From Arctopsyche grandis (lineage: Eukaryota; Arthropoda; Insecta; Trichoptera; Hydropsychidae): a stretch of 64,000 bases of DNA. Made by a program: the position numbers and the translations under genes. A model generated the notes under the pieces. It was not told the origin of the DNA, did no database searches, and worked only from the letters and a program-made list of their open reading frames with translations. The first letter of the stretch is position 1, and each line of letters begins with the position of its first letter. The stretch covers positions 8,484,001 to 8,548,000 of the forward strand of contig NC_135360.1 of the NCBI RefSeq assembly GCF_051622035.1, in the 5' to 3' direction. Shown in pieces: positions 13,466 to 25,055 of the stretch.

Positions 13466-14711
13466 TTAAACGTGCATGTCACTTGCATGTAACGTCACAT
13501 TGGAACATACTCGTGCCAGCCAACTTGTCTCTAAACGACCATCTCAATCTCAAGATTCATTAAAAACGATATCTCAATTTACAAACGAAGTGAGCGGTTT
13601 TTCACTTTGATCATTTGCGAAAATAAACTCTCGCATTAATGCAAACCACTTGATGCCACTTTAATGTTGTGTTTACCGGTGTAAATTGACCGTGAGATTC
13701 GACGCAATCTCAACACAGAAAAAACGGGTAATTAATAAAAACATTATCACAGTTTCCGATCGAGTTTAATCTGCAAACGGCTCGTCTGCATAATATGTAT
13801 GTATGTATGTACTGTAGTGCAATTTGGAAAGTTCGAGAACGCTCGCGCAACGGTTAATAGGAAGCTTAAAAGCGGTATCGAGAACGATTAAAACAGTTTC
13901 AGAAGAGGAGAAACGTTTTTTTCGTACGTATTTTTATTACCTCCGGATAGGTGCTATTATTCGTTGCGCAGACTTGCTAATTTTTACACACATTACAATA
14001 TTGAAATGGGCCGTGTTTATTTACATACATGCAATATGCACGCAGGCAGCGTAAAATTGAAAAATATACCGTAGGTAAGATGCACGTGAAATCGACCTTA
14101 ATATGTGTAATCTATTTGCTGATTTTTTCCGTCGGTTTATTTTTTGCACAACATTGGTAATTTATGTCAATGACGCAACCGTGAACTTCGCTTTTGTTTA
14201 TTTTTCAATTGGAGCAAACATCCTCTAATATTTCGGAATTGCTTCGGTTCAAGTGAGGTATGTCGTAGACTTTGGATTAATTTTAAATTGGTGCTATGAA
14301 TGGAGTGACCGTGTTATTTTAACGAGTAACTTGTATATGCATTCAATGAGCAGTTGTTTGTATGGTGAGTGCTTAGAAACTTTCGGGACTTTGTTTGAAA
14401 AGCTTTTTTATAGGAAGAGAAGTGTGACGAAGAGAAATTAAATAGGAGAGCTATAGAAAAAATATATTGAGGTATAGATAAAATCAATATATTATTTAGA
14501 AATTTATTTAATATTTATTGGAGATGTATAAAGAACGTAAATATATTGTAGGTCATGATCCATACGTTATATGAAATGCTTCTACATATGTACGTATGAG
14601 GCCGTTATATTTGACAGAAGTCCAATTTCAGTTCAAAAACACTATTTCTGTTTGACTTCATTCACAAATTGTTATCACTTCTTTTAATTCGATATGTCCA
14701 GAATAACCAGA

Positions 14712-14885
14712 ACGTTGGTTGATGTGTAATTCTTTCAATTGTTTGGTCACGGGTTCAACTTCTGGCAAGACCTTGGATATGTGACTCCAAAGTCGAATTT
14801 ATCTGATTTCCTTGAAACGGTCCCGACAAATTGGCAAACCTTGTCCCATTTCTCGCAAAATTCCAGTTTATAGCATATCGAATTA
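14712..14885 (+). mobile_element. SINE copy, 3' truncated
   Basis: B box ggtcacgggttcaacttc, body ggatatgtgactccaaag, gatttccttgaaacggtccc and ttataagcatatcg-like end. It matches 607-830 closely. Confidence 0.65.
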
Positions 14886-14934
14886 GCTGATTTATAAGAT
14901 ACTGCTAATTCGCATGAGACTTGTAACAGTCAAA

Positions 14935-15330
14935 CGGCAAATGAAAGACCCGTAACAGCAAGCAGCAGCAGTAGCCGACAAAATCTATTCATACTACATG
15001 AATAGATTTTGTAGTATGAATAGATTTTGATACATTATGTGACAGCAGTACATGTCACGTTAATGTTCCAAGCAAAACCCTGAAACATTCACGCACAACG
15101 TAACGTCATAATAGCGAGTGCACGCGTACTGACGAAAGTGCACATGCGCGTATGAATATTTTCGGAAACGTCATATTTTGACAATATATGTAGGCCGATT
15201 TTGATTTGCACTAGGTCAAAACAAGTCTAAACGTGCACTGATGAATAATATGAATAGAAGTTATCGTTTATGTGAGCTGCTGTACTGTGCTGTTGCCGTG
15301 AACTGCTGGATAGTATGAATATATGTACCT
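14935..15330 (-). mobile_element. MITE family B copy
   Basis: Reverse relative to the pair at 23,515-24,545: shares the tgacatgtactgctgt, agtatgaatagattttgtcg and attttgacaatat blocks. It contains a perfect 17-bp inverted repeat at 14,980-14,996 / 15,012-15,028. Confidence 0.5.
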
Positions 15331-15854
15331 TTAAACGTACAAATATTTTTTTATTTTTATTTTTAATCAATCTTTTTTTACGAAATTAAATTTTATCTCA
15401 GCACCTATGCATGGGTTTGTAGTACAAACTATGTACGGAAAACGGATTATTTCGCTCATTGCTTTCGCGCACATGACAATCGTTGCCATTAAAATCGCGA
15501 ATACGGAATATCTCGCACTCGAGTTTTCGATCGTATGATAGTTCGCGTGGTTACCCCTCGACGGATGAAATTTTCGGGTGCCAGATGTTCCGTGATCGAG
15601 ATTTTAGTGAAGTGTGTGAGATCACTTTGTGTGGAATAATCACCGAAACACGTATGTACATAAATCACTTATACATACATATATAACAAGTTTTTTGTTA
15701 AGATGCTAACACTTGGAACAAAATAAACTTTTTAAATCTTTGACATATCTATGGAGTATCTACATATGTTAATTTATAAACATTATGGTTAAACAATACG
15801 TATCTCAATGAAATTTGTCACCATGTTATACTTATTACCAAAATTTATATAAAA

Positions 15855-16097
15855 CTAGTTGTTTTACCCGGCTTCACTCAGTATTTGTAATATAAACAGT
15901 TTAAACATGGCGAATCTAATAGTATATATTCATTTGTTTTTTTTATGAAATCTATTTGAATTGAAAAAAAAAATTCAAATTTAATTCAAATTCAACCATA
16001 TCAAATCGTCATCATAGAAACTTTGATTTGTTTTTCGATTACCAACAAACCCTACATACAAGCATATAAAGCCTCTTTCGAAATTATATGTTAGATT
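15855..16097 (+). repeat. Short RTE-like interspersed repeat, copy 2
   Basis: Same family: acccggcttcactcagtatt start, atggcgaatctaatagta middle, aagcctctttcgaaattata end. Confidence 0.7.
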
Positions 16098-17423
16098 GAC
16101 AATATATGGTCTTCTTTTGGTTCTATATCTTACTAATTTGATTATACTTTAAGTCTTGTGTGAGGATATTTAAGTTTTCATTATATATCTTAAATATATA
16201 GAAACTATGTAGGTCAATAAAAAAACTAAAAATATTTCATAATACATATGTACTAAAAATAAATATGCGATTGGAAAAAATTGTAATCCATTCATTGCAT
16301 TCGACAGACATAACAAGCTCTAGCTTCAAACATCAATCCACTGCCAGTCAAACTTTTTAATATAATGAATTCCAGTTTTACTGACTCGCATAAATCATCA
16401 ATCAAACAACTATCACGTCGACCGGTGGCATGCGGCACGCGTGCCACCGTTTAAAAACCGCTGACCATACATGTGAGCGAATTAAAAACTTTCTTATTAC
16501 GCGCCAGCAACCATACACTTTATAATATGCCATACATACAACACTTTTGCTTCGATTTTATTGTTGCGCAACACGAGACGAGAGCAAACGCATTTCTCGA
16601 GACGAGAATTGCATAACGAGAACGCACATTCGAGTGAAAGCCCATACCGAAGCTTTAGCACAAACTTATACACATGTAATACGAATGTCGTTTCCAAGTA
16701 AATATATGTAGGAAGTAGGATTTCATCCGTTGAAATATTATGTATTATCTGCAGTTGTGCAAAAGTCGTGTGCAACGCGAGGGTCATTAGGCGTGATGAT
16801 ACCTTAATTATTTTGTACGCGATGACGTGACCTCAATGATGTCGAATTATAATTTGGCAATGTGTGTGTAGACATTAAGAGCAATTGATTTAAAAATAAC
16901 GAGAAACTTGTGCAATGATGTACGAATCGTGGTACAATTTTTTTTTTTTTTTTTTGAAAGCGATAGAAAGTTTTTTTAATGCAATAATAAATCGTTGCGG
17001 CTATAAATTTCGATTTCTTTCATATTTGGTCAAGTCATTGTGATTATCTTTTTTTATTGGATGAGTTTGCTTGACATATGATGTGTGAAATTTTGTTGCA
17101 ATTTTACAAGAAATATTATTGTATAGGAATGAAAGTTCGTATGTTTTATATCAATTAGTTTATATTTGCTCTTCTTAAAAAATATAAAACACATATAAAA
17201 AACAAGTCAGGTAATACAAAAATACATAATACAAAAAAAAATAAAAAAATAGTCTTTCAGATTCCTCGTATTCATCGCAGACAAGCAGAGATCAAAACAA
17301 TAGACGTTTTTACGTGGAAATAAAAATTAAACATAAAAAAACAAGTGTATAAAATCAACAAATGAATAACAGATATGTTAGAAGTAAGTAGACATTTGAT
17401 AGAATCTTTGGCTAACATTTTCT

Positions 17424-17429
17424 TTTAAT
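17424..17429 (-). terminator. Candidate poly(A) signal ATTAAA of the cuticle gene
   Basis: ATTAAA on the minus strand, about 185 nt after the stop. The nearest AATAAA is over 500 nt away (near 17,052). Assignment is by position only. Confidence 0.35.
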
Positions 17430-17613
17430 ACAAATCACAGTACAAATTTTAACGCATTAGTCAAAGTTGAAGTAGGAAGTGTATGTGTGTATACTAAGAA
17501 AAGTTACAGTGGTACGTGAGCCACGCAAAGCCGCTTCACATTCATGAGTATTTACAAATTATAATAAACAAATGATCACATTTCCGTATAATATTGAGGA
17601 TGTTATATATTAT

Positions 17614-20316
17614 CTAGTGGTAGTGGCCGCCGTATTCTTCTTCGCTGCCGCCTCCATAGCTGCTTCCTCCGTAGCTTCCACCCTCGCTGCTGCCACCATC
17701 ACTACCCCCGTGGTAGCTGCCACCATCACTTCCCCCATGGTAGCTGCCACCTTCGCTGCCACCTTCACTGCCTCCATATCCTCCACCGTATCCACCACCA
17801 TATCCGCCTCCGTATCCGTGCTCTTCGTGCTTCTTGATGTAGACTGGGACTGGTACCTTGACTGGGTATGGGATCTCTTTCAATACTGGTACTTTGACTT
17901 CCTTGTAGACTGGATAAGGCTTGTCGATTGGTACTTTGACTTCATAAGGTACTTTCCTCTCGACGGTGTATGGTACTTTCTTGATCACTTCGTAAGGTTT
18001 GGGTACTGAAACCTTGACTGGTACTGGGTATGGTTTCTCAACTTCGACTTTGTATGGTTTGTCGATGTGTACTTTGACTTCGTATGGTACTGGTTTGTGG
18101 ACGGTGACTGGGTATGGCTTTTCGACGGTGACTGGGTATGGTTTTGGTACGTAGACGTTGTAAGGCTTGTCGACTGGTACTTTGACTTCATATGGGACCT
18201 TCTTGATGACTTCGTAAGGTTGGGGTACTCTAACTTCTACCTTGACTGGGTATGGGACTTTCTTTTCTACGGTGTAGGGTTGTGGGTATGGTACTTTGAC
18301 TTCATATGGTACTTTCTTCTCTACGGTGTAGGGTTGGGGAACGTGCACTTTGACTTCATAAGGCTTGTCGACTGGTACTTTGACTTCATATGGGACCTTC
18401 TTTTCTACGGTGTAGGGTTGGGGCACGTAGACTGGGTATTTGACTATTTCCTTGACGGTGTATGGGACTTTCTTTTCAACAGTGTAGGGTTGAGGTACTG
18501 GTACTTTGACTTCGTACGGCACTTTCTTCTCAACAGTGTAAGGTACGTGTTTCTCTACAGTGTATGGTACTGGTACTTTCTTGATGACTTCGATGGTTTT
18601 GACATGTTCGGACTGTCCTCCATGGCCGTATGATTCGAATCCACCATGGCTTGGTTGCCAAGCGCTGGAGCCACCTCCGAACGAATGAGATCCACCACCG
18701 AATGAGTGTCCTCCGAAGTCTCCTCCGTATCCGAGACCGAAAACACCCCTCTTTTCCTGTTTCTTATCTTCTAACGGCTTGTCGACTTGGGCGCTTTTCT
18801 CCTCTTCGGCAAAAGCTGCCACCGCCAACGCGGCCACTAAAAACAACTGTCGGAAAGAAAAACAAAATTAAAATCCAAAAGAAGAAATCATTTAAACACC
18901 AGCTTTGGGTATTCAATTAAGGGTAATAATGTAAGCGAACGTGCGAACGTCATTCATCAAGGATCGGAAGCCCGAAGCAGATTGATGGTATAAATTGGAC
19001 GGGTATTCCCCTCAAGGGGTGGGCGTAAATCCCTTTTGATAAATGGCTTAATACCTACGAGGTTCGAATCGTTAATTAAATGCGGATTCTCGCATGCGGT
19101 GGAAAAAAATGCTAAGTTCCGATTTTCCGTGCGTCAACCGTTCGATGTTATCCGGTGAAATCGGTGGTTCAATTAGCGATCGCTTACTTTCTTTCGGACT
19201 GGTTTGTCTCTTCTCGAGCAAAAAATGTGCATCAAATATGTTTGGATAAAATGACGTGTCATCGAATTGTTGTTATTGTTTTTTTTTAAATTTAATGTCA
19301 ATTTTTTGCATGCGTGCTTTTAATACAATACCTTACAAAATTTGACTGATTCGACTTTCACATAAACTTTCTTATGTTGTGTGTTTATTTACATATATTA
19401 TTTCGTTTATAGTGATTGTTGAATATTTAAAGATTATTTTTTGAATAATACAGTATTGATTTTAATGTATTTGAATTTTTTATATATGTGAGAATTTGAG
19501 GCAGAACGCGTTTTTTTGTGCCGAAAAACTTCATTAATATGGGTAGAGTTAATAACGATATTGAGAATTATTTTTGCATAAAATTATCAAGAGAATGAAT
19601 TTTTGCATCAAAGCTAAAATCCTATTTTAAAATTGCATTGTATAAAAAAGTATTAAATTGTTACATATTATGAATAGCTCAATCGTATTATTAATTATAG
19701 TGTAATATTATATAAGTCGTTAACTATGTATAATAAAACTGAAAGCTCCAATCAATAGAAAGTCATAAAACCGGGACTATAAAATTTAATATATGAGATT
19801 ATTTTAATACAACATATATGTATGTAATAGTTAGGTAATAGGAACGATTGATTTATTCTCATCCTATAGATTGCTTCAATCGTGTTATATTAATATCACG
19901 TTAATTAAAATCAATGTTTATAATTTTATTTAGAATATTTTAAATCTATAATATTATATTTTACATTTTATTGATTTATATAAAACAGTGATCCTGATAC
20001 AGATTTTATCTGATAAATGGAATTAAAATTTTATAGATATTTAAAGGCTTTTATGATATTAAAGTGTATCCTTTAGTGAATTCGAATAATTTCAATTGTT
20101 TTGTTTTAATTTTGAGTTTGATTTCATTATAGTATGAGTTTATTAGGATCCAGTTTGAATAGATGATTGTTTCATATGTAGAACTGATTCATTGATTGTT
20201 TGACTTTAAATTTGTAAATGAGGTATCCAATGTGCTTTAAATGAATTGCGTTTTTTGGAAAAACTATACTGTATCAATGCATGTTTTTGTTTTAGATATC
20301 TCACCTGTATCTTCAT
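17614..20316 (-). CDS. Secreted VPY-repeat, Gly-rich cuticular protein (Vajk-like)
   Basis: Two exons: 20316-20305 encodes MKIQ; 18846-17614 encodes the rest (414 aa in all). The exon 2 acceptor is tttctttccgacag at 18847-18848 and the exon 1 donor is CAG/GTGAGA, joining in phase 0. The result is a clear signal peptide, MKIQLFLVAALAVAAFA, cleaved before EEEK. Then come an acidic/Lys linker, a Gly/Ser/His segment (about 40-82), roughly 260 residues of alternating VPYEVKV, KPYTVEKK, QPYPVTV-type units, and a Gly/Ser/Tyr C-terminus (GYGGG, GGSYHGG). There are no cysteines and no chitin-binding R&R consensus. Repeats of this kind occur in Vajk and related insect cuticle proteins; an extracellular matrix or cuticle role is inferred. 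The tiny first exon holding only the start of the signal peptide is typical of insect cuticle genes. The high-GC repeat makes long antisense ORFs, which are artefacts. Confidence 0.85.
18847..20304 (-). other. Intron 1 of the cuticle gene
   Basis: A 1,458-bp intron bounded by GTGAGA (from 20304) and a pyrimidine tract plus CAG at 18847. It is AT-rich and holds no recognised mobile element. The stretch 18,940-19,250 is less AT-rich than the rest and could hold regulatory sites, but I see no specific motif. Confidence 0.7.
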
Positions 20317-20366
20317 ATCGGCTAACGCACTCTGTACTCCAAGCCGATGGAGACCAGTGATGGAAC

Positions 20367-20402
20367 TGATGCCTTTCTTGGCTGGCACTGGCCCGTTATA
20401 TA
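20367..20402 (-). promoter_or_regulatory. TATA box and TCAGT initiator of the cuticle gene
   Basis: On the minus strand TATATAA lies at 20402-20396, and an arthropod initiator ATCAGTT follows with its A at 20367, 35 nt downstream. The start codon lies about 50 nt further on, giving a short leader that fits the MKIQ first exon. The spacing and the TCAGT motif are classic for stage-specific insect cuticle genes. Confidence 0.75.
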
Positions 20403-21210
20403 GTTGGCCCCCACTAGTGGTGGTGGTCTTTGCCGTCAAAGTGGTGGACGCTGATGATGCAGAAGGAAACCACGCAGACGTAACGCACCTGGAACAACAA
20501 AACACCATACATTTTCCCGAAACTGTGCCGAGCGTGCACTCTAGTACTAACAGTCCGTTGTCTACAACACTTGTCTACAAACTTGCTTCAAATTCTTTAT
20601 TTAAATTTATTTATTTCTAAACTATATAAGATTCGTATACTGCACTATAAGTAGTACATGGGTCGTGTTGATAAATTTAACCGTTGTATTAGTAAAAGTT
20701 AACTGAGAAATTGTATGCATTCGTACGATCGGTCGATTAACTGGGCCGCGTCTAAGCGTACATATTTGTATTGAAATTTTGCACGTAGTATTTTATTTTT
20801 TGTAATCTTGCACCGTTGATGTTTCAGATGCAACTGTAGAAGAGATGAGCAAAATCATATTACGAAGGATTGAATCACTTTTCAAGTATTTAAATTTGAA
20901 TTCATTATGACCATGTTTCGTTCAAGATTCGAGAATTGAATATCTTTCTTTTAATTTAATTTGATGATTTTATTTGACGTCGTCTTGATTGAATAAGTGC
21001 CGACTCTACCCATATATAATTGTTATTATTATACAACTCGCCGCTTTTAGGCTCGATTTTAATCATTGCGGAAAAGTTTCAGTAGACCGGAAGTGAAAAT
21101 TTTATGCGTATATCAATCGCAATGAGCTTATTTACTAATCTACTTTTATTTCATGGTAGAATGCGTATTGCCAATTACTTTAAAAATAAACTTTATCTTG
21201 GCGATAAATA
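20403..21210. other. Upstream region of the cuticle gene
   Basis: The first 120 bp right of the TATA box are GC-richer and non-repetitive, as expected for a proximal promoter. Beyond 20,620 the sequence is AT-rich up to the Tigger element. No specific factor sites can be assigned. Confidence 0.5.
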
Positions 21211-22577
21211 CAGTACACTCTCGATTATCCGGATGCAGATTACCTGGTTTGCGGATTATCCGTGGTTGAAATATATATTTTTTGTAATTTCAACGAAAAC
21301 GCTTGCATTGTCAAAAGAAAAGTTTAATATTGGACACAAATCATCTAAAGAGCGTATTACATTACAACCATATGTTGTGGAAATGTATAAAGATGCTTTA
21401 AACCCACAAAAAATGATTCACTATTGTCAACCTTTTTTTGCTCTCTTTTTTTTGTAGGACAATAGGCATTGACAATAGTGAACCATTTTAAATCATCCTG
21501 GCCACCTAAGTTTGTTAATAAAATGAAACTATCATAAATTGGAAAAGCAAAAAAAAACTGAATCATTTAAGAGAACTGAAATAAAAACCTATATGTTGAT
21601 TATTATAACCCAAAAAGAGCATGGATGGAAAGATGGATGGATCTTTGAAGATTTGTTCAAGACTAAATGGGTTCCGAAACGCCTGGAAGCAGTATTGCTA
21701 ATAGATTTTTAAATCCAATTCAACCCATGGACTAAGGTGTCAATGAAACGGCTTTCTCGTGCTAGTCTTCTCAAAACTCTTGCTGAGGAAGATGATGACT
21801 CGATCAATTTCTGGAAAAAAATAAGTTCATTGGATGCTATACACGGACTAACAAAATCTTGGTCTAAATTAAAACCAATAACACTGATTCGATCATGGAG
21901 AAAGATTATTCCTAACATGGAAATAGATTTATCAGATTTTGAAGAGATCTAGGCAAGTACGTACCTATCTGAAGTATAAAGAACTAGTGGTTTTACCCGG
22001 TTTCGCTCGGTATTTGTAATATAAACCACTTAAAGATGACTAATCTAATAGTAAACATTTTATTAAATTTATTTGAATACTAATTTGTTTTTTTATTAAA
22101 TTGACTCTCACGAACAAACAAACATATATAATAAGTTTCTTTCAAAATTATAAGTATACCAGAATACGACGCCTGCATCCCCCAGTGGCGTCTGCGCACC
22201 CGGCACCTTCGCCTCTAAAGCCTTCACCCCCAGTGCATACGCCCCCGGCGCCTTCGCCCCTGGGGACTTCGAATCCTTTGAATCTTAAAACATCAAATCG
22301 GCGTCAATGAAAAAAATGTGTTGTCTACAAACCAACGAACGAAGGTTACATATATGCAAAGTCTCTTTCGAAATTATATATTAGATAATGGAAAATTTAA
22401 ATGCTTTGAAAATTTTGATCCGGAAAACATCGAGGAGTGGTTTAATCACGATTCAAACGATCCGGGTGTTCAATGCATGAGTGATGCAGATATCGTTTCT
22501 ATCAAAAAGTGATAGTTCGGATTATCCGTGTACGTATGTACTACCTAGTATTAGTCCGAATAATTGAGAGTACGCTG
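21211..22577 (+). mobile_element. Decayed Tigger/pogo-like DNA transposon
   Basis: Terminal inverted repeats: CAGTACACTCTCGATTATCC at 21211 and, reversed, CAGCGTACTCTCAATTATTC at 22577, each next to TA. Transposase remnants on the plus strand: AWMDGWIF-like and IFEDLFKTKWVP near 21,620-21,675, LSRASLLKTLAEEDDDSINF and KLKPITLIRSWRKIIP at 21,746-21,925, and ENIEEWFNHDSNDPGVQ near 22,410-22,480. These are C-terminal DDE-region blocks of Tigger/jerky-type proteins. The DNA-binding N-terminus is missing, and a short RTE-like repeat is inserted at 21,984-22,386. Confidence 0.8.
21984..22386 (+). repeat. Short RTE-like repeat nested in Tigger, copy 3
   Basis: Begins ctagtggttttacccggttt and ends cgaaattatatattagat. 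It interrupts the Tigger transposase relic and carries an extra GC-rich segment at 22,165-22,262 that other copies lack. Confidence 0.7.
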
Positions 22578-23514
22578 TATATACAAGATGGTGAAATATT
22601 TTTTGAAGATTAAATGTGTACGTCCGGTTTATTTTTGCCAAAACACATAAACATGCCTCGAGTAATCGTCTCGATTTGCGCGACACACGATTACGAAATA
22701 GCGTGAAAGTAAACGTATTTGCTCGTGGTCAATCGGAAAATGTAACACGATGTAGAAAATTTTCACACCATTACTGTCGCTTTTTATTATTTCTATTTTA
22801 TTTTTCCAATCTATGGGCTTTAATCTGTCGAACGTCGAACATGTATCATATTGTATAAAATAAGAAAAAAAATGATATCTATATATTGTATGTATATTTC
22901 ATACGCAAACTTGCTAGGCGCGTTTGCCCGGGGCACTTTCACTTTTCGCCGATGCAAAAACTCTTGATTTGTTTCCTTCCGTTTTGTCCGATATTTGATC
23001 CATATAAATTAATCGTTTTAAAGTATGTGCGTGTCTGTGTGTGTGTGTAGGGTACGATCGAAAAAAATTTAGTCATAATTAATAATGTATTTATGTGCGT
23101 ACTTAACGGTGAATGAGTGGAAAGCGATTCGAACGTGCAAATGGAATAAGTGTGCTGTTGTTTAGTGATAATAAAATGTATTTAAATTTTATTCGTTTTC
23201 ACGCATCGATTGGATTTTGCATTACTTGCGTATATACATACGTATGTATGTATGTATAGGAATATGGAGATTGTCCACAATAGTGGAATGTATACGTAAT
23301 ATCCAGTTTAGTATTGAATAGGAAATGTAGAGCATTTTTGACCGTTTCACCGAAGGTTGAATTAAAGTTTTCATATATATGTATTTTTTTTTAAATTATG
23401 ATCATTATGATAATTGTTTCAAATGTTGAAATTTTTTTAATAGAAAATATCACAAAATTTTCAATGAATCTTAATAATTTCATTTCTAAATATTTAATTT
23501 AGTTTCTACTATTT

Positions 23515-24165
23515 AATCTTTTCATACTATCCAAAACTGCAAGGTACAACAACAGTGAACGGAAAATACTACTTCTATTCATACTATACAGCAGTGTATG
23601 CTAAGACAAGTTTGCAAGGCTGAATGCAAGGCAAAATCGGCTTACATATATGTACATGCGACAATACGGTGCAATATTATTAGTATTAATTTCATTTGTA
23701 AAGATTTAATTTAATTTCTACCATTTAATCTTTTCATACTATCCAGCACTGCAAGGTACAGCAGTGCACGGAAAATACTACTTCTATTCAAGGCAAAATC
23801 GGCTTATATGTACATTACAGAGCGTGACGATACGGCGCAATATTGCTTGCGTCATATCGTCGAATCAATATTGTCACAATATGACGTTTCCAAAAAAGTC
23901 CATATGCGCATGCGCACTTTTGATAATACGCGTGCACTTGCTACTAGGACGTCACGTCACGTGCTCCGTCTTTGCTTGATACTGTACGGTGACATGTACT
24001 GTTGTATAGTATGAATAGATTTTGTCAGCTACTGCTATTGCTACTTACGTCTACGCCATGTAACGTAGATATGAATGTGTCCATATAAAATGTACCAAAG
24101 AATACTTTTCGTACTGCTGTTTACGTGCAGCTACCGGTCTAAACGAATAGGTATTTAAGGGCCGT
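23515..24165 (+). mobile_element. MITE family B copy
   Basis: Contains ttcatactatcc..ctgcaaggtac twice (near 23,522 and 23,732), caaggcaaaatcggcttaca, caatattgtcacaatatgac and atagtatgaatagattttgt. About 650 bp, with an apparent internal duplication of the first 200 bp. No ORF. Confidence 0.5.
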
Positions 24166-24545
24166 TTATATTATTCAGCTCGTCTGCAAATAGCCAGGCA
24201 CAAAACTGCACGGAAAATATTTCTTCTATTCATATTATACAGCAACGCTCGTTTTCGGCACGTTCATACTTGTTTTGAACGAGTTCAAGGCAAAATCGGC
24301 TTACATATATTGCAATATTACTTGCGTCAAGTCAATATTGTCACAATATGACGATTCCAAAAATATTCGCAGTACTTTCGTTAATACGGGTGCACTCGCC
24401 ACTATGACGTCTGCTTGATACGTTTCGGTGACATGTACTGCTGTACAATATGAATGGATCATATCGGTTGCTGTTCTTACGTATACGTCACATACGCATT
24501 ACGGAAAATATTGTGTCCATATTAGAATGTATTAAAAAATATTTT
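24166..24545 (+). mobile_element. MITE family B copy, adjacent
   Basis: Starts TTAAGGGCCGTTTATATTAT, then the same series of blocks (caaggcaaaatcggcttaca, gtcacaatatgacgattcc, gtgacatgtactgctgta). Head-to-tail with the previous copy. Confidence 0.5.
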
Positions 24546-24929
24546 TCGTATTGCTTTGATCTTGGGCAAGTTAGTAAGGTTTTAGTTGTGATTTTTGATT
24601 TAAAACTTTTCTAGTGAAGTATGTTATAAAATTTGATAAGCTTTGAACTGAATTATATTACATTATAAAGTTTTTGTTCTGGTTTGAAGAACTTGTTTGT
24701 TTATACATATATGTACTATGAATGTATATGATATATTATCATATACATATTCATGGTTAAGTAATTGATATGGGTTAAATAATACCTGATTAGAGTCATT
24801 AGATATTTTATTTGTTACATAATGTTGCTAAAATCTAGATTATGTAATAGCTGCCACTAATCTCAATTGATAATAACAACTGCTGCAAAAACGACAGATT
24901 GTTAAATTAATAAAAAATTAAAGAACTAT

Positions 24930-25055
24930 TTTATTTTATTTTATTTTATTTTATTAATTGAAAAATCAACAGACAGGATGTACAGAGATAGGTATAAAAA
25001 ACACAAAAAGTAAATAAATAATATATGTAACACCCGAGTTCAATAATAGATTTTT
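24930..25055 (-). repeat. Retroposon 3' end with AAAAT tail, copy 2
   Basis: Matches 6060-6180. The minus-strand 3' end is a run of AAAAT units (24,930-24,955). Confidence 0.55.

Larger units (their letters stand above)
1576..17423. other. Gene-free interval left of the cuticle gene
   Basis: Apart from the repeats listed separately, no gene can be supported. Open frames are short and AT-biased. The stretches 2,150-2,520, 5,500-5,900, 9,600-10,660 and 15,400-15,660 are richer in CpG and less repetitive, so they could hold regulatory or unique sequence, but no motif set identifies them. The T16 at 16,940-16,956 and short GTAT/TGTA runs are simple sequence. Confidence 0.6.

Noticed and set aside
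16424..16463. ggtggcatgcggcacgcgtgccacc followed by gtttaaaaaccgctg, resembling a hAT terminus
   Set aside because: No matching opposite end or 8-bp duplication was found nearby, so it cannot be called an element.
17572..18633. Long plus-strand frames opposite the cuticle gene (145 and 188 codons)
   Set aside because: They are antisense shadows of the GC-rich VPY repeat; splice sites, signal peptide and promoter all support the minus strand.
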